A stretch of 64,000 nucleotides of DNA from assembly GCF_003351785.1 (NCBI RefSeq), contig NZ_CP031230.1, positions 1,488,001 through 1,552,000 of the forward strand. The letters run 5' to 3'. This document shows positions 1-9,068 of this stretch, piece after piece. Position numbers and translations under genes: made by a program. The stretch's first letter is position 1, and every line of letters begins with the position of its first letter. The notes under the pieces are model-generated. The model was given only the letters and a program-made list of their open reading frames with translations. It was not told the DNA's origin and made no database searches. This DNA is from Sporosarcina sp. PTS2304 (GTDB taxonomy: Bacteria > Bacillota > Bacilli > Bacillales_A > Planococcaceae).

Positions 1-2473
1 CATCTGCCGCTAGTTTCCATGCTTCCATTTGATTGTATACTGTTAATGCTTTCTCATACTGTTCTTTTGCTTGCTGAACCTGTTGTTCAATTATATCCAG
101 TTCTACAAGTTGTTTTCCTTCCGTTGCGATCATTAACTCTTCGATTGTTGTTTTTACTGTATGTAGCTGTTGTTCATAGGATTGTAGAATATGCTGTATT
201 TCCTTTCTGCGATCAATAGCTAATTTCACCTTTTGATACATTGTTTCCGAATCAAATCCTTGTTCTTTAAGGCGCTTTTCAAAAGTATGTTTACTGTTTA
301 TCGCCTTTCCTTCCATTTCAGCAACAGCCTGCTTTTCCATTTGCTGACGTGACTCAAGCTTTGTTTGCGCATTGATAGCTTCGTTAAGTTGTTGCTGAAC
401 TCGTGTCCAAGCGTCTTCCAGTCGTTCACTAAGTTGCTCTTTTTCTTTAATTTTTCGTTGTAAGTCCGAAAGTTCCCTAATTTCCTCAGGGATAGTTGAA
501 ATCGAATGAGTATAGAGCGCTTGTTTAGTTTGCCACTCACTATTTCTATCGTTGCGCAGTTGTTGTAATTCTTTCAATTTTTCTTTCTGTGTTTCTTGGG
601 CGGTTTCCAATCGCTCATTTGTTACTTTTTTACCTTTTAAAGTTTCCCGATTTTTCCGTAAAACAGCTACTTTCTGCGATAATTCCAGTTGATCTTTCTC
701 ATAATCATGCTCTAAATCGACATGTTGCTCTGCAAACTCTACCTCTATTATTTCTAATCGCTGGAGTAGTTGTTGTCTTTCCACTTGCTTTACATGAAAA
801 TATTGAACTTTTACTTGCAATTCTTTCTTCGCTTCGTCTACTTCTCGTTTAGTTACTTGTTGCTCATTGGTTTGTACTGCCTTTGCAGGGTGCTCCTGAC
901 TACCACATACTGGACACGCTTCTCCTGCATGTAATGAAGATGCTAATAGCTCTGCTTGATTACTTAACCAAAGGCTCTCAAGCTTCTCGTAAGTAACTGT
1001 ACTCCTTTCATATTCAGACGTAGCCGTTTTATACTGCTCGTCTACTTCGTTAAACACCGACTGTTGGTAGTGATAGTGTTTTACACGTTTGGCAATATCA
1101 GTTACAGCGGATAATTGATCAACGAAATACTCATATTCTTCCAATGTACTTTCAAGTTCGTTTATTTCATTCTTTTGTGAAGTAATGATGTTTTGTTGTT
1201 TTTCTATTTCTTGAAGAACCCGTTGTAATTGGCTATCAATCTGCTTCACATTTTTATGTAGACCTTCTATTTCTTGAAGCTGCAAAGTTAGACCAGAGAC
1301 AGTTGGTAAAAAGCTTTTTAATTGTGTAAGCTCTTCTTTAATTACTGTACGCTCTCGTTCCTTTGCTTGTTGTTCTGAATGATTTACTGTTATTTCCGCT
1401 AATTTTTGATTTGCCGTCGTCAGCATTTCAACTGCTTCTTTATAGCTGTTTTCTTTATGTTTCAGCTCCACTGTATTTGTTTGAACTTGTTGTTCCAAGT
1501 CTTCTAGCATGGCCGCACGCTCTGCCGCTTGAAGCTGTTGCTTGAAAAGCCTCATTTCTTCTGCTTGTTCTTCAAGTTGCGTAAGCTCCTGCTGACGTGT
1601 AGCAAGCGCTTTACATTGTTCGTTACTATAGCGTGCACTGTATAATTCTTTTTGTTTTACGTCGTGCAATTTATAAAGAGTTGCATATTCTTTATGACAT
1701 TCAGCAGATTGTTGTGTGTAGTGTAAGTGCTCTTCGTGAAGACCTAGCATAATTTGATTATAGTTCGGATATTCTGATGTTAATTCGTTAAATAATATAG
1801 ACTCTCTTTTAGGCAACTTTGCTGGAATTTGATGAAGAATCGTATCACTCATTTGTTTTTCCTGTATATACGCACTATAAGCTTCTTCTTTTTTCCCTTT
1901 TAGTCGTTCTACTAGTTTTTGATAAGGTTCTGTCTTAAAGATTTTCCGCATAATCGCTTCTTTATTTGTCGTATCAGACGTTAAAAACTTACGAAACTCT
2001 CCTTGGGGCAGCATCATAATTTGACTGAATTGTGCATGTGTAAATCCGAGTAACTGCTCTATTTTTTCATTTACTTCAGTAACAATTTGCCGATCCACTA
2101 CAGGAATGGATTGTCCTTCTTTCATTTCATATAACTCACAACGACCAAGTGTATCCGATTTATTGCCTTGTTTTCTATAAGGTATTTGACGTAAGACATG
2201 AAATCTCCGCTGATGAATATCAAAAATCAACTCGACTGTTGACTGAACAGCATCATCCGCAAACTGACTCCGCAGCGCTTTCGTATCCGTACGATCTTCT
2301 CCACTCGCCTGACCATACAACGCAAAACAAATTCCATCAAAAATCGTAGTCTTTCCCGCTCCTGTTTTACCTGAAATAACGAATAACCGGTGTTCTTTCA
2401 AGTCACGAAAATCCACGACCTCTGTATCTTTATATGGCCCAAACGCTGTCATCGTTAGTTGTATCGGCTTCAT
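1..2473 (-). CDS. sbcC: Exonuclease SbcCD, subunit C (ATPase), 3' end cut by window
   Basis: SbcC is the SMC/Rad50-like ATPase of the SbcCD nuclease, which opens hairpins and trims DNA ends in the cytoplasm. About 824 N-terminal residues are in the window; the C-terminal ATPase half lies past base 1. Near residues 33-41 a Walker A motif (GKTGAGKTT) is visible, followed by a long Gln/Glu/Lys-rich coiled coil. The zinc-hook CPVC has its two cysteines at residues 520 and 523, as expected for the apex of the coiled coil. The start ATG at 2471-2473 overlaps the sbcD stop as ATGA, so the two are translationally coupled. Identification is firm. Confidence 0.95.
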   Translation of the reverse strand, partial: MKPIQLTMTAFGPYKDTEVVDFRDLKEHRLFVISGKTGAGKTTIFDGICFALYGQASGEDRTDTKALRSQFADDAVQSTVELIFDIHQRRFHVLRQIPYRKQGNKSDTLGRCELYEMKEGQSIPVVDRQIVTEVNEKIEQLLGFTHAQFSQIMMLPQGEFRKFLTSDTTNKEAIMRKIFKTEPYQKLVERLKGKKEEAYSAYIQEKQMSDTILHQIPAKLPKRESILFNELTSEYPNYNQIMLGLHEEHLHYTQQSAECHKEYATLYKLHDVKQKELYSARYSNEQCKALATRQQELTQLEEQAEEMRLFKQQLQAAERAAMLEDLEQQVQTNTVELKHKENSYKEAVEMLTTANQKLAEITVNHSEQQAKERERTVIKEELTQLKSFLPTVSGLTLQLQEIEGLHKNVKQIDSQLQRVLQEIEKQQNIITSQKNEINELESTLEEYEYFVDQLSAVTDIAKRVKHYHYQQSVFNEVDEQYKTATSEYERSTVTYEKLESLWLSNQAELLASSLHAGEACPVCGSQEHPAKAVQTNEQQVTKREVDEAKKELQVKVQYFHVKQVERQQLLQRLEIIEVEFAEQHVDLEHDYEKDQLELSQKVAVLRKNRETLKGKKVTNERLETAQETQKEKLKELQQLRNDRNSEWQTKQALYTHSISTIPEEIRELSDLQRKIKEKEQLSERLEDAWTRVQQQLNEAINAQTKLESRQQMEKQAVAEMEGKAINSKHTFEKRLKEQGFDSETMYQKVKLAIDRRKEIQHILQSYEQQLHTVKTTIEELMIATEGKQLVELDIIEQQVQQAKEQYEKALTVYNQMEAWKLAAD

Positions 2474-3621
2474 GCGTTATCCTCCCCATTCACTTCCCAT
2501 AATATCTCTTCGAATAATTTAGTCGTCTCTTCATCCGCCTCTTCTCCCAGCAATTCTTTATAAAAAGAAGAAAACATTTCTCGATCATCTTGACGCTTTT
2601 CGACATCTACTGTACTACCTAAGCTGTCTGTCGATGAAACGAATTGTTTTCGCTCAACATGCATAGCATTTGGAAAAACAGAACGAATCTTTTCCATCGG
2701 TTGAATAACAGGCACCGTATCCAGCAGTTTCACAAATACATAGTCTTCATTTGGTGTCATCGCGAGGAGTTCCTCCATTGTGGCTTCTATTGTACGGACA
2801 TCATGTAATGGAGTGAGGTACTTTTTTTCAATTTCAACTTGACCATCTCCCAGTAAATTAACAAGCAAATATCCTTTTTGATGGTTTTCTTCAGAAATAG
2901 AATATTTTAAAGGGGACCCTGAATAGCGTATCGTTTCATTGCCAACGAAATGCGACCGATGTAAATGACCGAGCGCTGTGTAATGAAATTGCTCAAATAG
3001 GTCTGATGAAACATATTCTGCTCCACCGATAGATAGCGGTCTTTCAGCATCACTGGTATTTTCTTCTTTTTCACCATGTGGTGTAATGAACGCATGACCA
3101 ATAAAAACGTGTCTTGCACTTTCATCTTTCTTTTTATTTATCATGTCAATAATTTTCCTCATCGCTCGTTGATGACTAGTGACTGATTCATCTTCAAATA
3201 CATGACTAACGATTGATGGATCTGCATAAGGCACGAGATGAAAATGCACCTCTCCGTGAGAATCTGATAGAGTGATTGGTGCTAACTCTGCATGTAGTTC
3301 GCCTGTTATAAATAGACCTTGATTTTTCATAAACGTACTGCCAAAGTGCAAACGACTTGGACTATCATGGTTTCCAGCAATGGCAAGCACAGGGATTTTC
3401 AGGTTCATAACAATTTCTTGCAATACTTCATTTAACAATCCCACAGCGTCAGTTGGCGGAATTGCACGGTCATATATATCTCCTGCAATAATGATTACAT
3501 CTGGTTTTTCTTTCTTAATATCCTTGATGAACGCTTGCAGTATGTAACGCTGATCTTCTGTCATATAGACACCTTGGACTAATTTCCCAAGGTGCCAGTC
3601 AGCTGTATGGAATATTTTCAA
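2470..3621 (-). CDS. sbcD: Exonuclease SbcCD, subunit D (nuclease)
   Basis: This is the Mre11-type metallophosphoesterase that supplies the nuclease activity of SbcCD. From the chosen start it has 383 residues, normal for the family. Metal-binding motifs are in order: DxH in TADWHLG (residues 6-12), GDIYDR (47-52), GNHD (83-86), GHAF and GHLH further on. I chose the TTG at 3619-3621 because it is preceded by AAAGGAGTG at good spacing and gives the conserved N-terminus MKIFHTADWH; an in-frame ATG 45 bases upstream has no such site. It lies just downstream of the sirtuin gene and overlaps sbcC by four bases. Confidence 0.95.
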   Translation of the reverse strand: MKIFHTADWHLGKLVQGVYMTEDQRYILQAFIKDIKKEKPDVIIIAGDIYDRAIPPTDAVGLLNEVLQEIVMNLKIPVLAIAGNHDSPSRLHFGSTFMKNQGLFITGELHAELAPITLSDSHGEVHFHLVPYADPSIVSHVFEDESVTSHQRAMRKIIDMINKKKDESARHVFIGHAFITPHGEKEENTSDAERPLSIGGAEYVSSDLFEQFHYTALGHLHRSHFVGNETIRYSGSPLKYSISEENHQKGYLLVNLLGDGQVEIEKKYLTPLHDVRTIEATMEELLAMTPNEDYVFVKLLDTVPVIQPMEKIRSVFPNAMHVERKQFVSSTDSLGSTVDVEKRQDDREMFSSFYKELLGEEADEETTKLFEEILWEVNGEDNA

Positions 3622-3646
3622 ACGTGACACTCCTTTGTCTCTAAAA

Positions 3647-4363
3647 TTAATGTAATAATAGATCATTTGCTTCTAATAGCACTTCACCAATCTTCCGTTC
3701 ATGAACGACCAAGTCTGCCAAATAATCTAATTCAGTTGGTTCTAAGTTAATAATGACAAGTTTGGCTCCTGATTGTTTAGCTATCAGCGGGAATTGGTTT
3801 GCTGGCGTGACTGTTAATGAGGATCCGAGTACGATAAATAAATCTGCTTTTTCGCTTTCAACTATCGCTTGAAGAAATGGTTCTTCAGGTAGCATTTCAC
3901 CAAATAACACGACAGATGGACGTAATTTCCCGCCACATTCACAATAGAATTCATCATTTTCATAACGTTCATTATCATACACTTGTCCACAAGTTTCGCA
4001 ATGTACTTTACGTAACGTGCCATGTAATTCCATGACATTTTTAGAACCGGCCATCGTATGAAAGCCATCCACATTCTGGGTGATAATACCTTTTATTACA
4101 CCTTCACGTTCCCATTTCGCTAAAATTTTATGACCTTGATGAGGACCCGTGCCTTTCGCGGCAAGTACACGGTGTTTATAAAACTGAAAAAACTGTTCCA
4201 CGTGTTGATTGAGCGCAGTGACACTTGCTACTTTTGATGGGTCTTCCATTTCCCACATACCTGTTTTAGAAGAACGAAAATCTGGCAATCCACTTTCTGT
4301 CGACATTCCTGCACCCGTATAAACAATCGTACGCTTTGACTCCCTCAATAGATCTGCTAGCAT
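3647..4363 (-). CDS. cobB: NAD-dependent protein deacylase, sirtuin family
   Basis: Sir2-type deacylases remove acetyl or other acyl groups from lysines, using NAD. The 238 residues include the NAD-binding GAGMSTESGLPDFR segment, the TQNVDGFH catalytic histidine segment, a four-cysteine zinc site (CETC and CECGGK) and the LGSSLTV segment. The start at 4361-4363 is favoured because AAGGAAGG lies at proper spacing; an ATG nine bases upstream (4372) would sit directly on that site. The gene precedes sbcD by 25 bases and may share its transcript. B. subtilis calls its homologue srtN. Confidence 0.93.
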   Translation of the reverse strand: MLADLLRESKRTIVYTGAGMSTESGLPDFRSSKTGMWEMEDPSKVASVTALNQHVEQFFQFYKHRVLAAKGTGPHQGHKILAKWEREGVIKGIITQNVDGFHTMAGSKNVMELHGTLRKVHCETCGQVYDNERYENDEFYCECGGKLRPSVVLFGEMLPEEPFLQAIVESEKADLFIVLGSSLTVTPANQFPLIAKQSGAKLVIINLEPTELDYLADLVVHERKIGEVLLEANDLLLH

Positions 4364-4565
4364 CTCTCTCATCCTTCCTTACATACGAAATTACGTTCTC
4401 TATATATAGTAGCATAATTTTTCAAACTTGTTGCTCAACCATATTATGTACTCTGCAAGCTCCCGGCTTAATTTAGTATACGTAAGATAGTTTAATAGCT
4501 CTTTGAATTTAGTGAAACTAAGTGTAGATTTCTGATATGTCGTGTTCGTTCATGAAAGTAGAAGT

Positions 4566-4645
4566 TTAGATGGAATGTGGTGAGGTTGACTTAGAGAGTC
4601 ATGCGGCTTACGCTTCCAGACGATACGCTTTCCGGAGGGGGCGCG
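4566..4645 (+). repeat. Dispersed repeat, copy A
   Basis: About 75 bases here match the left half of the repeat at 49862-49940 with few differences; both contain GCTTCCAGACGATAC followed by CTTTCC and GAGGGGGCGC. In this copy the right part differs, but an imperfect inverted repeat still forms (TCCGGAGGG near 4631 with CCCTCCCGGA near 4656, flanked outside by AGACGAT and ATCGTCT). The pattern suggests a non-coding element able to form a stem-loop. Confidence 0.65.
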
Positions 4646-4852
4646 GTGGACCTGACCCTCCCGGAGTCGATCGTCTTCCAGCTTCAGCCGTACTTTGTGT
4701 AGGCAAGACAGTTTGATCACTCTTTGTATGTGGTGAAAGACCAACATCAGCTACTATGACTATTTCGATGGACTGAGTGGAAAAAGCAATGACTCTATAT
4801 GTATTCAATCAGGCAATCCAAAGCTTCACCCACACTGTTCAGGAAGTAGAGC

Positions 4853-5173
4853 TTACCATACTCTATTTCTGGACGAACACAAACTGACTTCCCGACACAA
4901 ACTCAAGGATTCTCCCGGAAGAACCGGCGACTCCTGGAGGATCAGGAAGAGCCGTTGCGAAGGACGGCTTTTGCGAGTGAAGCGCAGCGAGAAGGAGCAC
5001 ATCTTTGCACTTGACAGGCGTAATCGCCAACGCACTTCTGGCGAGTCCGGCGCGTCCCCTCAGGAAAGCGTCCGGTTCTGTAGGGAGAATTCTAACACGT
5101 ACACTATTTTTCTGCACTGCACAGGAGAAGTCACTTACCCAACTCCAACTTTTGGACGAACCCCAACTGACTC
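4853..5173. repeat. Element B: segment bracketed by imperfect direct repeats
   Basis: Two similar 40-base stretches (4853-4891 and 5134-5173) lie in the same orientation, with best-matching cores TGGACGAACACAAACTGACT (4870-4889) and TGGACGAACCCCAACTGACT (5153-5172). Between them, bases 5051-5106 resemble the right half of the repeat at 49936-49990 (about four bases in five, sharing GGAAAGCGTCCGG). A hairpin AGCCGT/ACGGCT lies near 4950. No open frame inside looks coding. Confidence 0.55.
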
Positions 5174-5176
5174 CAT

Positions 5177-5228
5177 AAAAAAAGAATCTTCCTAGAAAAT
5201 CAGATAGTACTGATTCTCGAGAAGATCC
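5177..5228 (-). terminator. Terminator of the sulfonate-type ABC operon
   Basis: On the minus strand a stem of roughly 18 pairs (GATCTTC...CTGATT) is followed by a run of seven T. It lies ten bases past the end of the binding-protein gene. Confidence 0.85.
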
Positions 5229-5237
5229 CGCAAACTA

Positions 5238-6239
5238 TTAGTTAGATGTGATTTCTGAAATTACTTTTAAGTCAATCAACCCATCAATATCATTCGTTTT
5301 AATATAGTCAGCTTCCTGGCTAATATCAGCCATTTCTTGCAAAACTTCTTTATTTACTTCTGTAGTAACTTCGATACGACTGAATGCTGCTTCTAATTCA
5401 TCTGCACCTAGTTCCTTGCCAGTTAAATCTTTAATATGTTTAACGACAAGTGCCTGTGCTTCTTCTGGCTCGTCACGCACAAACTGTACTGCTTTGGCAT
5501 GTGCTGATAAATAAGCTTTCACTAAATTATCATGTTCCAAAAACTTATCACTCGTTGCGACAACTGTATTTGTAGAATCTTTCCCCCAAGCAAAATCTTC
5601 CCAATCTAAAAGCAACTTTCCTCCCGCTTGGTTTTGTAAAATATAGCCCCATGGTTCTTGAGTAGCTGCACCGTCTACTGAATTCTGAATGAATAATGTT
5701 GCTGTATCCGCAGGAGCTGCTGCGAAGAACTCTACAGAACCGCCGTTTGCTTTTGCTTTCAAATCAACGTCTTTTAATGCTTTACGCAACATTACGTCCT
5801 GTGTACTACCGATTACTGGAATGGCAATACGTTTACCATCTAAGTCAGCTAATTCTTTAATATCACTATCGCCGTCTGTCACTAATACGGCACCGCCATT
5901 TACTGCTCCTGAAACAATATGGTATTTTGGATCTTTCACAAAATAGTTAATCACGGGACCAGGTCCTACAGTTCCGATATCAATTGAGTTTGAAGCCATC
6001 GCTTCCATGAACAATCCGCCATTACTTACTGTCTTCGTCGAAATTTTAATATCTTCTCCGAATTCCTCTGCAAAATAATTTTTTTCCAAACCGATAATCG
6101 TTGCGATATGCGTTAAGTTCGGAAAGTAACCAATTTTCACTTCATTTTTATCTACTTCTGCTGCTTCTTTATTGCCACATCCAGCTAATAATGCCACAAC
6201 TGCTACCGCTGAAAGTAAACCACCTAATAATTTCTTCAT
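5238..6239 (-). CDS. Sulfonate/taurine/nitrate-type ABC importer, substrate-binding lipoprotein
   Basis: This 333-residue lipoprotein is of the SsuA/TauA/NMT1 binding-protein type. A signal peptide ends in the lipobox LLAGC (Cys21). The N-terminal domain has the KIGYFPNLTH start typical of the family, and the middle has IGSTQDVMLRKAL and AAPADTATL-like segments. It is the last gene of an ATPase-permease-binding protein operon. The neighbouring cysteine synthase points to organic sulfur as the substrate, but nitrate- or thiamine-precursor-type uptake cannot be excluded by sequence alone. Confidence 0.85.
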   Translation of the reverse strand: MKKLLGGLLSAVAVVALLAGCGNKEAAEVDKNEVKIGYFPNLTHIATIIGLEKNYFAEEFGEDIKISTKTVSNGGLFMEAMASNSIDIGTVGPGPVINYFVKDPKYHIVSGAVNGGAVLVTDGDSDIKELADLDGKRIAIPVIGSTQDVMLRKALKDVDLKAKANGGSVEFFAAAPADTATLFIQNSVDGAATQEPWGYILQNQAGGKLLLDWEDFAWGKDSTNTVVATSDKFLEHDNLVKAYLSAHAKAVQFVRDEPEEAQALVVKHIKDLTGKELGADELEAAFSRIEVTTEVNKEVLQEMADISQEADYIKTNDIDGLIDLKVISEITSN

Positions 6240-6267
6240 ATTCTTTCCCCTTTTCTTATCAAGCGAA

Positions 6268-7023
6268 TTACGCTCGAATTCCCCATTTTCTTTCTACACT
6301 TCTTTCCAATCGCAAGAATAATACATTGTCCATAATTGTACCGATGACGCCGATAATAATCATCACTGAAATCACTAAATCCATTTGACCTAAAGCGCGT
6401 CCTGCTTCAAGCAACTGTCCTAATCCGACGCTTGCTCCGAGCAATTCCCCTGCCATAAGCGCGCGCCAGGAGAAAGCCCAAGCAATTCGTAAACCTGAAA
6501 TTAATTGTGGGACGGATGCAGGTAGTATGACTGTCCGCAAAAAGTGAAAACCACCTGATCCAAGAGATTTAGCTACACGCTGATAAAGTACTGGTACGTT
6601 CTTGAATCCGCTAGTAGCATTGACAATCATGGTCCATGTAGCACCTAATGTTACAATGAATAAAATAGCAAAATCATTTAAACCAAACCAGATAATCGCC
6701 AGTGGGAACCATACAATACTTGGAATTGACTGCAAAGCTGTAACTAAAAAACCTAATGTATCTTCAATCAACTTATAACGCCATATTAAGTAACCTAATA
6801 TAAGTCCAAGAACAGAAGCGATCGTAAATCCAATGAGCAAGCGGCTTAAACTCGCCCCTATCGCAATTAAAATTTGACCCGAGATCAGTCCTGAAAATAA
6901 GGTAGACATGACTTGAGTGAAACTCGGAAACATAAAGTCGGGTAATTCTGATACTCTAGATGTGACTTCCCATATCGCCACTAGTATCCCGAGAAACACT
7001 ATTCGTCTTAAAGCTGTAGTCAT
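6268..7023 (-). CDS. Sulfonate/taurine-type ABC importer, permease
   Basis: A 251-residue inner-membrane permease of the BPD_transp_1 family with about six hydrophobic segments. The segment GLRIAWAFSWRALMAGELLG is the EAA-type loop that contacts the ATPase and is characteristic of SsuC/TauC. The start at 7023 has a strong AAGGAGG site nine bases upstream, so the 68-base overlap with the end of the ATPase gene is real and implies translational coupling. Confidence 0.9.
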   Translation of the reverse strand: MTTALRRIVFLGILVAIWEVTSRVSELPDFMFPSFTQVMSTLFSGLISGQILIAIGASLSRLLIGFTIASVLGLILGYLIWRYKLIEDTLGFLVTALQSIPSIVWFPLAIIWFGLNDFAILFIVTLGATWTMIVNATSGFKNVPVLYQRVAKSLGSGGFHFLRTVILPASVPQLISGLRIAWAFSWRALMAGELLGASVGLGQLLEAGRALGQMDLVISVMIIIGVIGTIMDNVLFLRLERSVERKWGIRA

Positions 7024-7798
7024 CGCCCATCTCCTCCTTCAGCACTTTCTCAATTTCATCTTGTAATTCTGCTAAAATCTGTTTTTCCAGTTTCAACATT
7101 ACGTCATTAGGTTCAATACCATCTTTTGAATCTTTCGAATTAAACACCGCTTTAATCTTTCCTGGCCGAGTCGCGAATACAACAATTTTTTGTGACAGTA
7201 AAACCGCTTCACGAATATTATGAGTGATGAAAAAAACAGTAACTTTTGTTTTTCTCCAAATATCTAATAATTCTTTATGCAGAACCATACGCGTCTGTTC
7301 ATCCAATGCTGCAAACGGTTCATCCATTAACAAAATATCCGGCTCCATAACGAGTGCTCTTGCAATGGAAACACGTTGCTTCATCCCACCTGAAAGTTGA
7401 TGCGGATAGGAATGTACGTAATTTCCCAAATGAACCATTTTCAGCATTTCAATCGCTTTTTCTTCTGCTTCTTTTTTCGGCATCTTTTTAAGAAGTAATC
7501 CGTATGTCACATTATCAAGTACCGTCAGCCATGGAAATAATCCTGCTTCTTGAAAGACTACAACACGGTCAGAACCCGAACCAGTCACAACATTTCCATT
7601 GATACTAATCGTCCCCGCATCTGCTTTTTCAAGACCTGCAATCAAATATAGCATTGTAGATTTACCACAACCTGAAGGACCTACGATAGAAACAAATTGC
7701 CCCTTCTCTACTTCTAAATCAATGTGATCTAAAACTTTTACTGTTCCCTTTTCTTTGTGGGGAAAGCTTTTTTCGATTCCATTAATTGATAAGTACAT
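6956..7798 (-). CDS. Sulfonate/taurine-type ABC importer, ATPase
   Basis: A 280-residue ABC ATPase with Walker A GPSGCGKST (residues 40-48), signature LSGGMKQRVSIARAL, Walker B ILLMDEPFAALD and an ITHNIREAV switch histidine segment. It powers the importer encoded just downstream. The last 68 bases overlap the permease gene in another frame, giving a C-terminal tail of about 25 residues beyond the usual end of the family. It is the first gene of the operon. Confidence 0.9.
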   Translation of the reverse strand: MYLSINGIEKSFPHKEKGTVKVLDHIDLEVEKGQFVSIVGPSGCGKSTMLYLIAGLEKADAGTISINGNVVTGSGSDRVVVFQEAGLFPWLTVLDNVTYGLLLKKMPKKEAEEKAIEMLKMVHLGNYVHSYPHQLSGGMKQRVSIARALVMEPDILLMDEPFAALDEQTRMVLHKELLDIWRKTKVTVFFITHNIREAVLLSQKIVVFATRPGKIKAVFNSKDSKDGIEPNDVMLKLEKQILAELQDEIEKVLKEEMGDDYSFKTNSVSRDTSGDMGSHI

Positions 7799-7876
7799 TG
7801 TAATTCCCCCTATGTATCTTTTTCTTTTTACGGGTTATTTTTAATCCCTACTATCTTCATATGCTTATCTATGTAT

Positions 7877-7906
7877 ATACTCTACCATTCCTGTTGGTTT
7901 TGTCAA
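7877..7906 (-). promoter_or_regulatory. Promoter of ABC importer, with a possible CymR-like site
   Basis: TTGACA (7901-7906, minus strand) is followed after 16-17 bases by a weak -10 (TAGAGT or AGAGTA). The spacer contains CCAACAGGAAT, which resembles the CC-NA-N-GGAAT core bound by the cysteine-metabolism repressor CymR in other Bacillales. The promoter is plausible; the operator is only a suggestion. Confidence 0.4.
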
Positions 7907-8000
7907 CACTATTTCAAACTTTCTTTTTTTGATTGAATGATTTTATTTTTACTGCCACAAAAAGTTTGATAGTTAGGCTTTATAAACGTTTTATCACAAT

Positions 8001-8056
8001 AAAAAAACTGGCCGGAGAATCAGACATTACTGACTTTCCGGACAGCCCTTTTTTCT
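8001..8056 (-). terminator. Terminator of cysK
   Basis: A stem with GGCTGTCCGGAAAGTCAG pairing with CTGATTCTCCGGCC is followed by seven T on the minus strand. The T-rich end on the plus strand also makes it nearly symmetrical. Confidence 0.9.
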
Positions 8057-8063
8057 TTAGAAA

Positions 8064-8990
8064 TCATTGAAACAAATCACTGGATAGATATCTCTCTCCA
8101 GAATCAGGCGCGATACAGACGACTGTGTCTTCAGACGTCAATCGTTTCGCTACTTGTAAGGCCGCATATAGTGAAGCTCCACCAGAAGGTCCTAATAGCA
8201 CACCTTCTTGTTTCGCAAACTCGCGCACGGTTCTATACGCATCCTCGTCTTCAATACGGAAAATTTCATCATAAATAGTTGTATTTAAAACGGATGGAAT
8301 GAAACCCGGACTTGTCCCGACAAGCTTATGCTTACCGGGTTTACCTCCTGACAACACAGGAGATCCTGCAGGCTCTACTACGTGTACTGTAATGCTTGGG
8401 TCGTGGTGTTTAAGAGATTCTCCTGTACCTGTCACCGTCCCTCCCGTACCTGAAGTACAAACAAATGCGGTAAGTTTACGATCAATCGAAGCAATCGCTT
8501 CTATAATTTCCACCGCAGTCGTGTGGCGATGACTATTTGGATTCGCTTCATTTTCAAACTGCATAGGAATAAAGCTGTTTTCAATGGATTGTGCAATTTC
8601 ATTCGCTTTTGCAATGGCTCCCGGCATGCGTTCAGCACTTGGAGTCAAAACTACTTGTGCACCGTATGCCTTCATTAAGTTAATCCGTTCTATTGTTGAA
8701 TTATCAGGCATGACGAATATAGCAGGATATCCCTTAGCAGCTGCGTTCATCGCGAGACCAATACCCGTATTACCCGATGTTGGTTCGATAATAGTAGCGC
8801 CTGGTGTGAGCAGTCCACTTTTTTCTGCTTCGACAAGCATTTGATAAGCTGCGCGGTCTTTCACACTTCGACTTGGATTAAAATATTCCAATTTAACATA
8901 AACTTCAGCATCGCTTGATTCACCGAGTGTGCGAACCTTTACTAGCGGCGTATTCCCGATCAATTCAGCCATATTATTTACTACCTTCAT
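8064..8990 (-). CDS. cysK: Cysteine synthase A-like enzyme
   Basis: The 308-residue PLP enzyme makes cysteine from O-acetylserine and sulfide in the cytoplasm. The PLP lysine is K44 in SRSVKDR; the substrate loop EPTSGNTG and the phosphate-binding GTGGTVTG motif are present, and the C-terminal PDSGERYLS is as in CysK. The start has AGGTG nearby. Its position next to a sulfonate-type importer, both on the minus strand, suggests a joint role in sulfur assimilation. Separation by its own terminator and promoter means they are separate units. Confidence 0.92.
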   Translation of the reverse strand: MKVVNNMAELIGNTPLVKVRTLGESSDAEVYVKLEYFNPSRSVKDRAAYQMLVEAEKSGLLTPGATIIEPTSGNTGIGLAMNAAAKGYPAIFVMPDNSTIERINLMKAYGAQVVLTPSAERMPGAIAKANEIAQSIENSFIPMQFENEANPNSHRHTTAVEIIEAIASIDRKLTAFVCTSGTGGTVTGTGESLKHHDPSITVHVVEPAGSPVLSGGKPGKHKLVGTSPGFIPSVLNTTIYDEIFRIEDEDAYRTVREFAKQEGVLLGPSGGASLYAALQVAKRLTSEDTVVCIAPDSGERYLSSDLFQ

Positions 8991-9006
8991 TAGTTACACC
9001 TACTTT

Positions 9007-9035
9007 TCATTAGTTGTCTACGCATTGAGGGTCAA
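9007..9035 (-). promoter_or_regulatory. Likely promoter of cysK
   Basis: TTGACC (9030-9035) and TAATGA (9007-9012) on the minus strand are spaced by 17 bases, about 17 bases upstream of the cysK start. The short leader leaves no room for a riboswitch. Confidence 0.45.
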
Positions 9036-9068
9036 TCATAATACTATTTAATCATATACTTGCATTAG

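Larger units (their letters stand above)
4364..5237. other. Long gene-free stretch carrying palindromic repeats
   Basis: No convincing protein gene is present: the short open frames here lack ribosome binding sites and family signals. Bases 4364-4550 hold the promoter side of the sirtuin gene. The rest is more GC-rich than its surroundings and contains two repeat copies (about 4566-4645 and 4853-5173), described separately, followed by the terminator of the ABC importer operon. Confidence 0.7.

Noticed and set aside
4863-5195. Open frames of 60-84 codons on both strands
   Set aside because: No ribosome binding sites, Arg/Ser/Pro-rich composition and location inside a GC-rich repeat element; not believable as genes.
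7799-8063. S-box or other sulfur-related riboswitch before the ABC importer
   Set aside because: The leader is too short after the promoter and lacks the S-box core helices.
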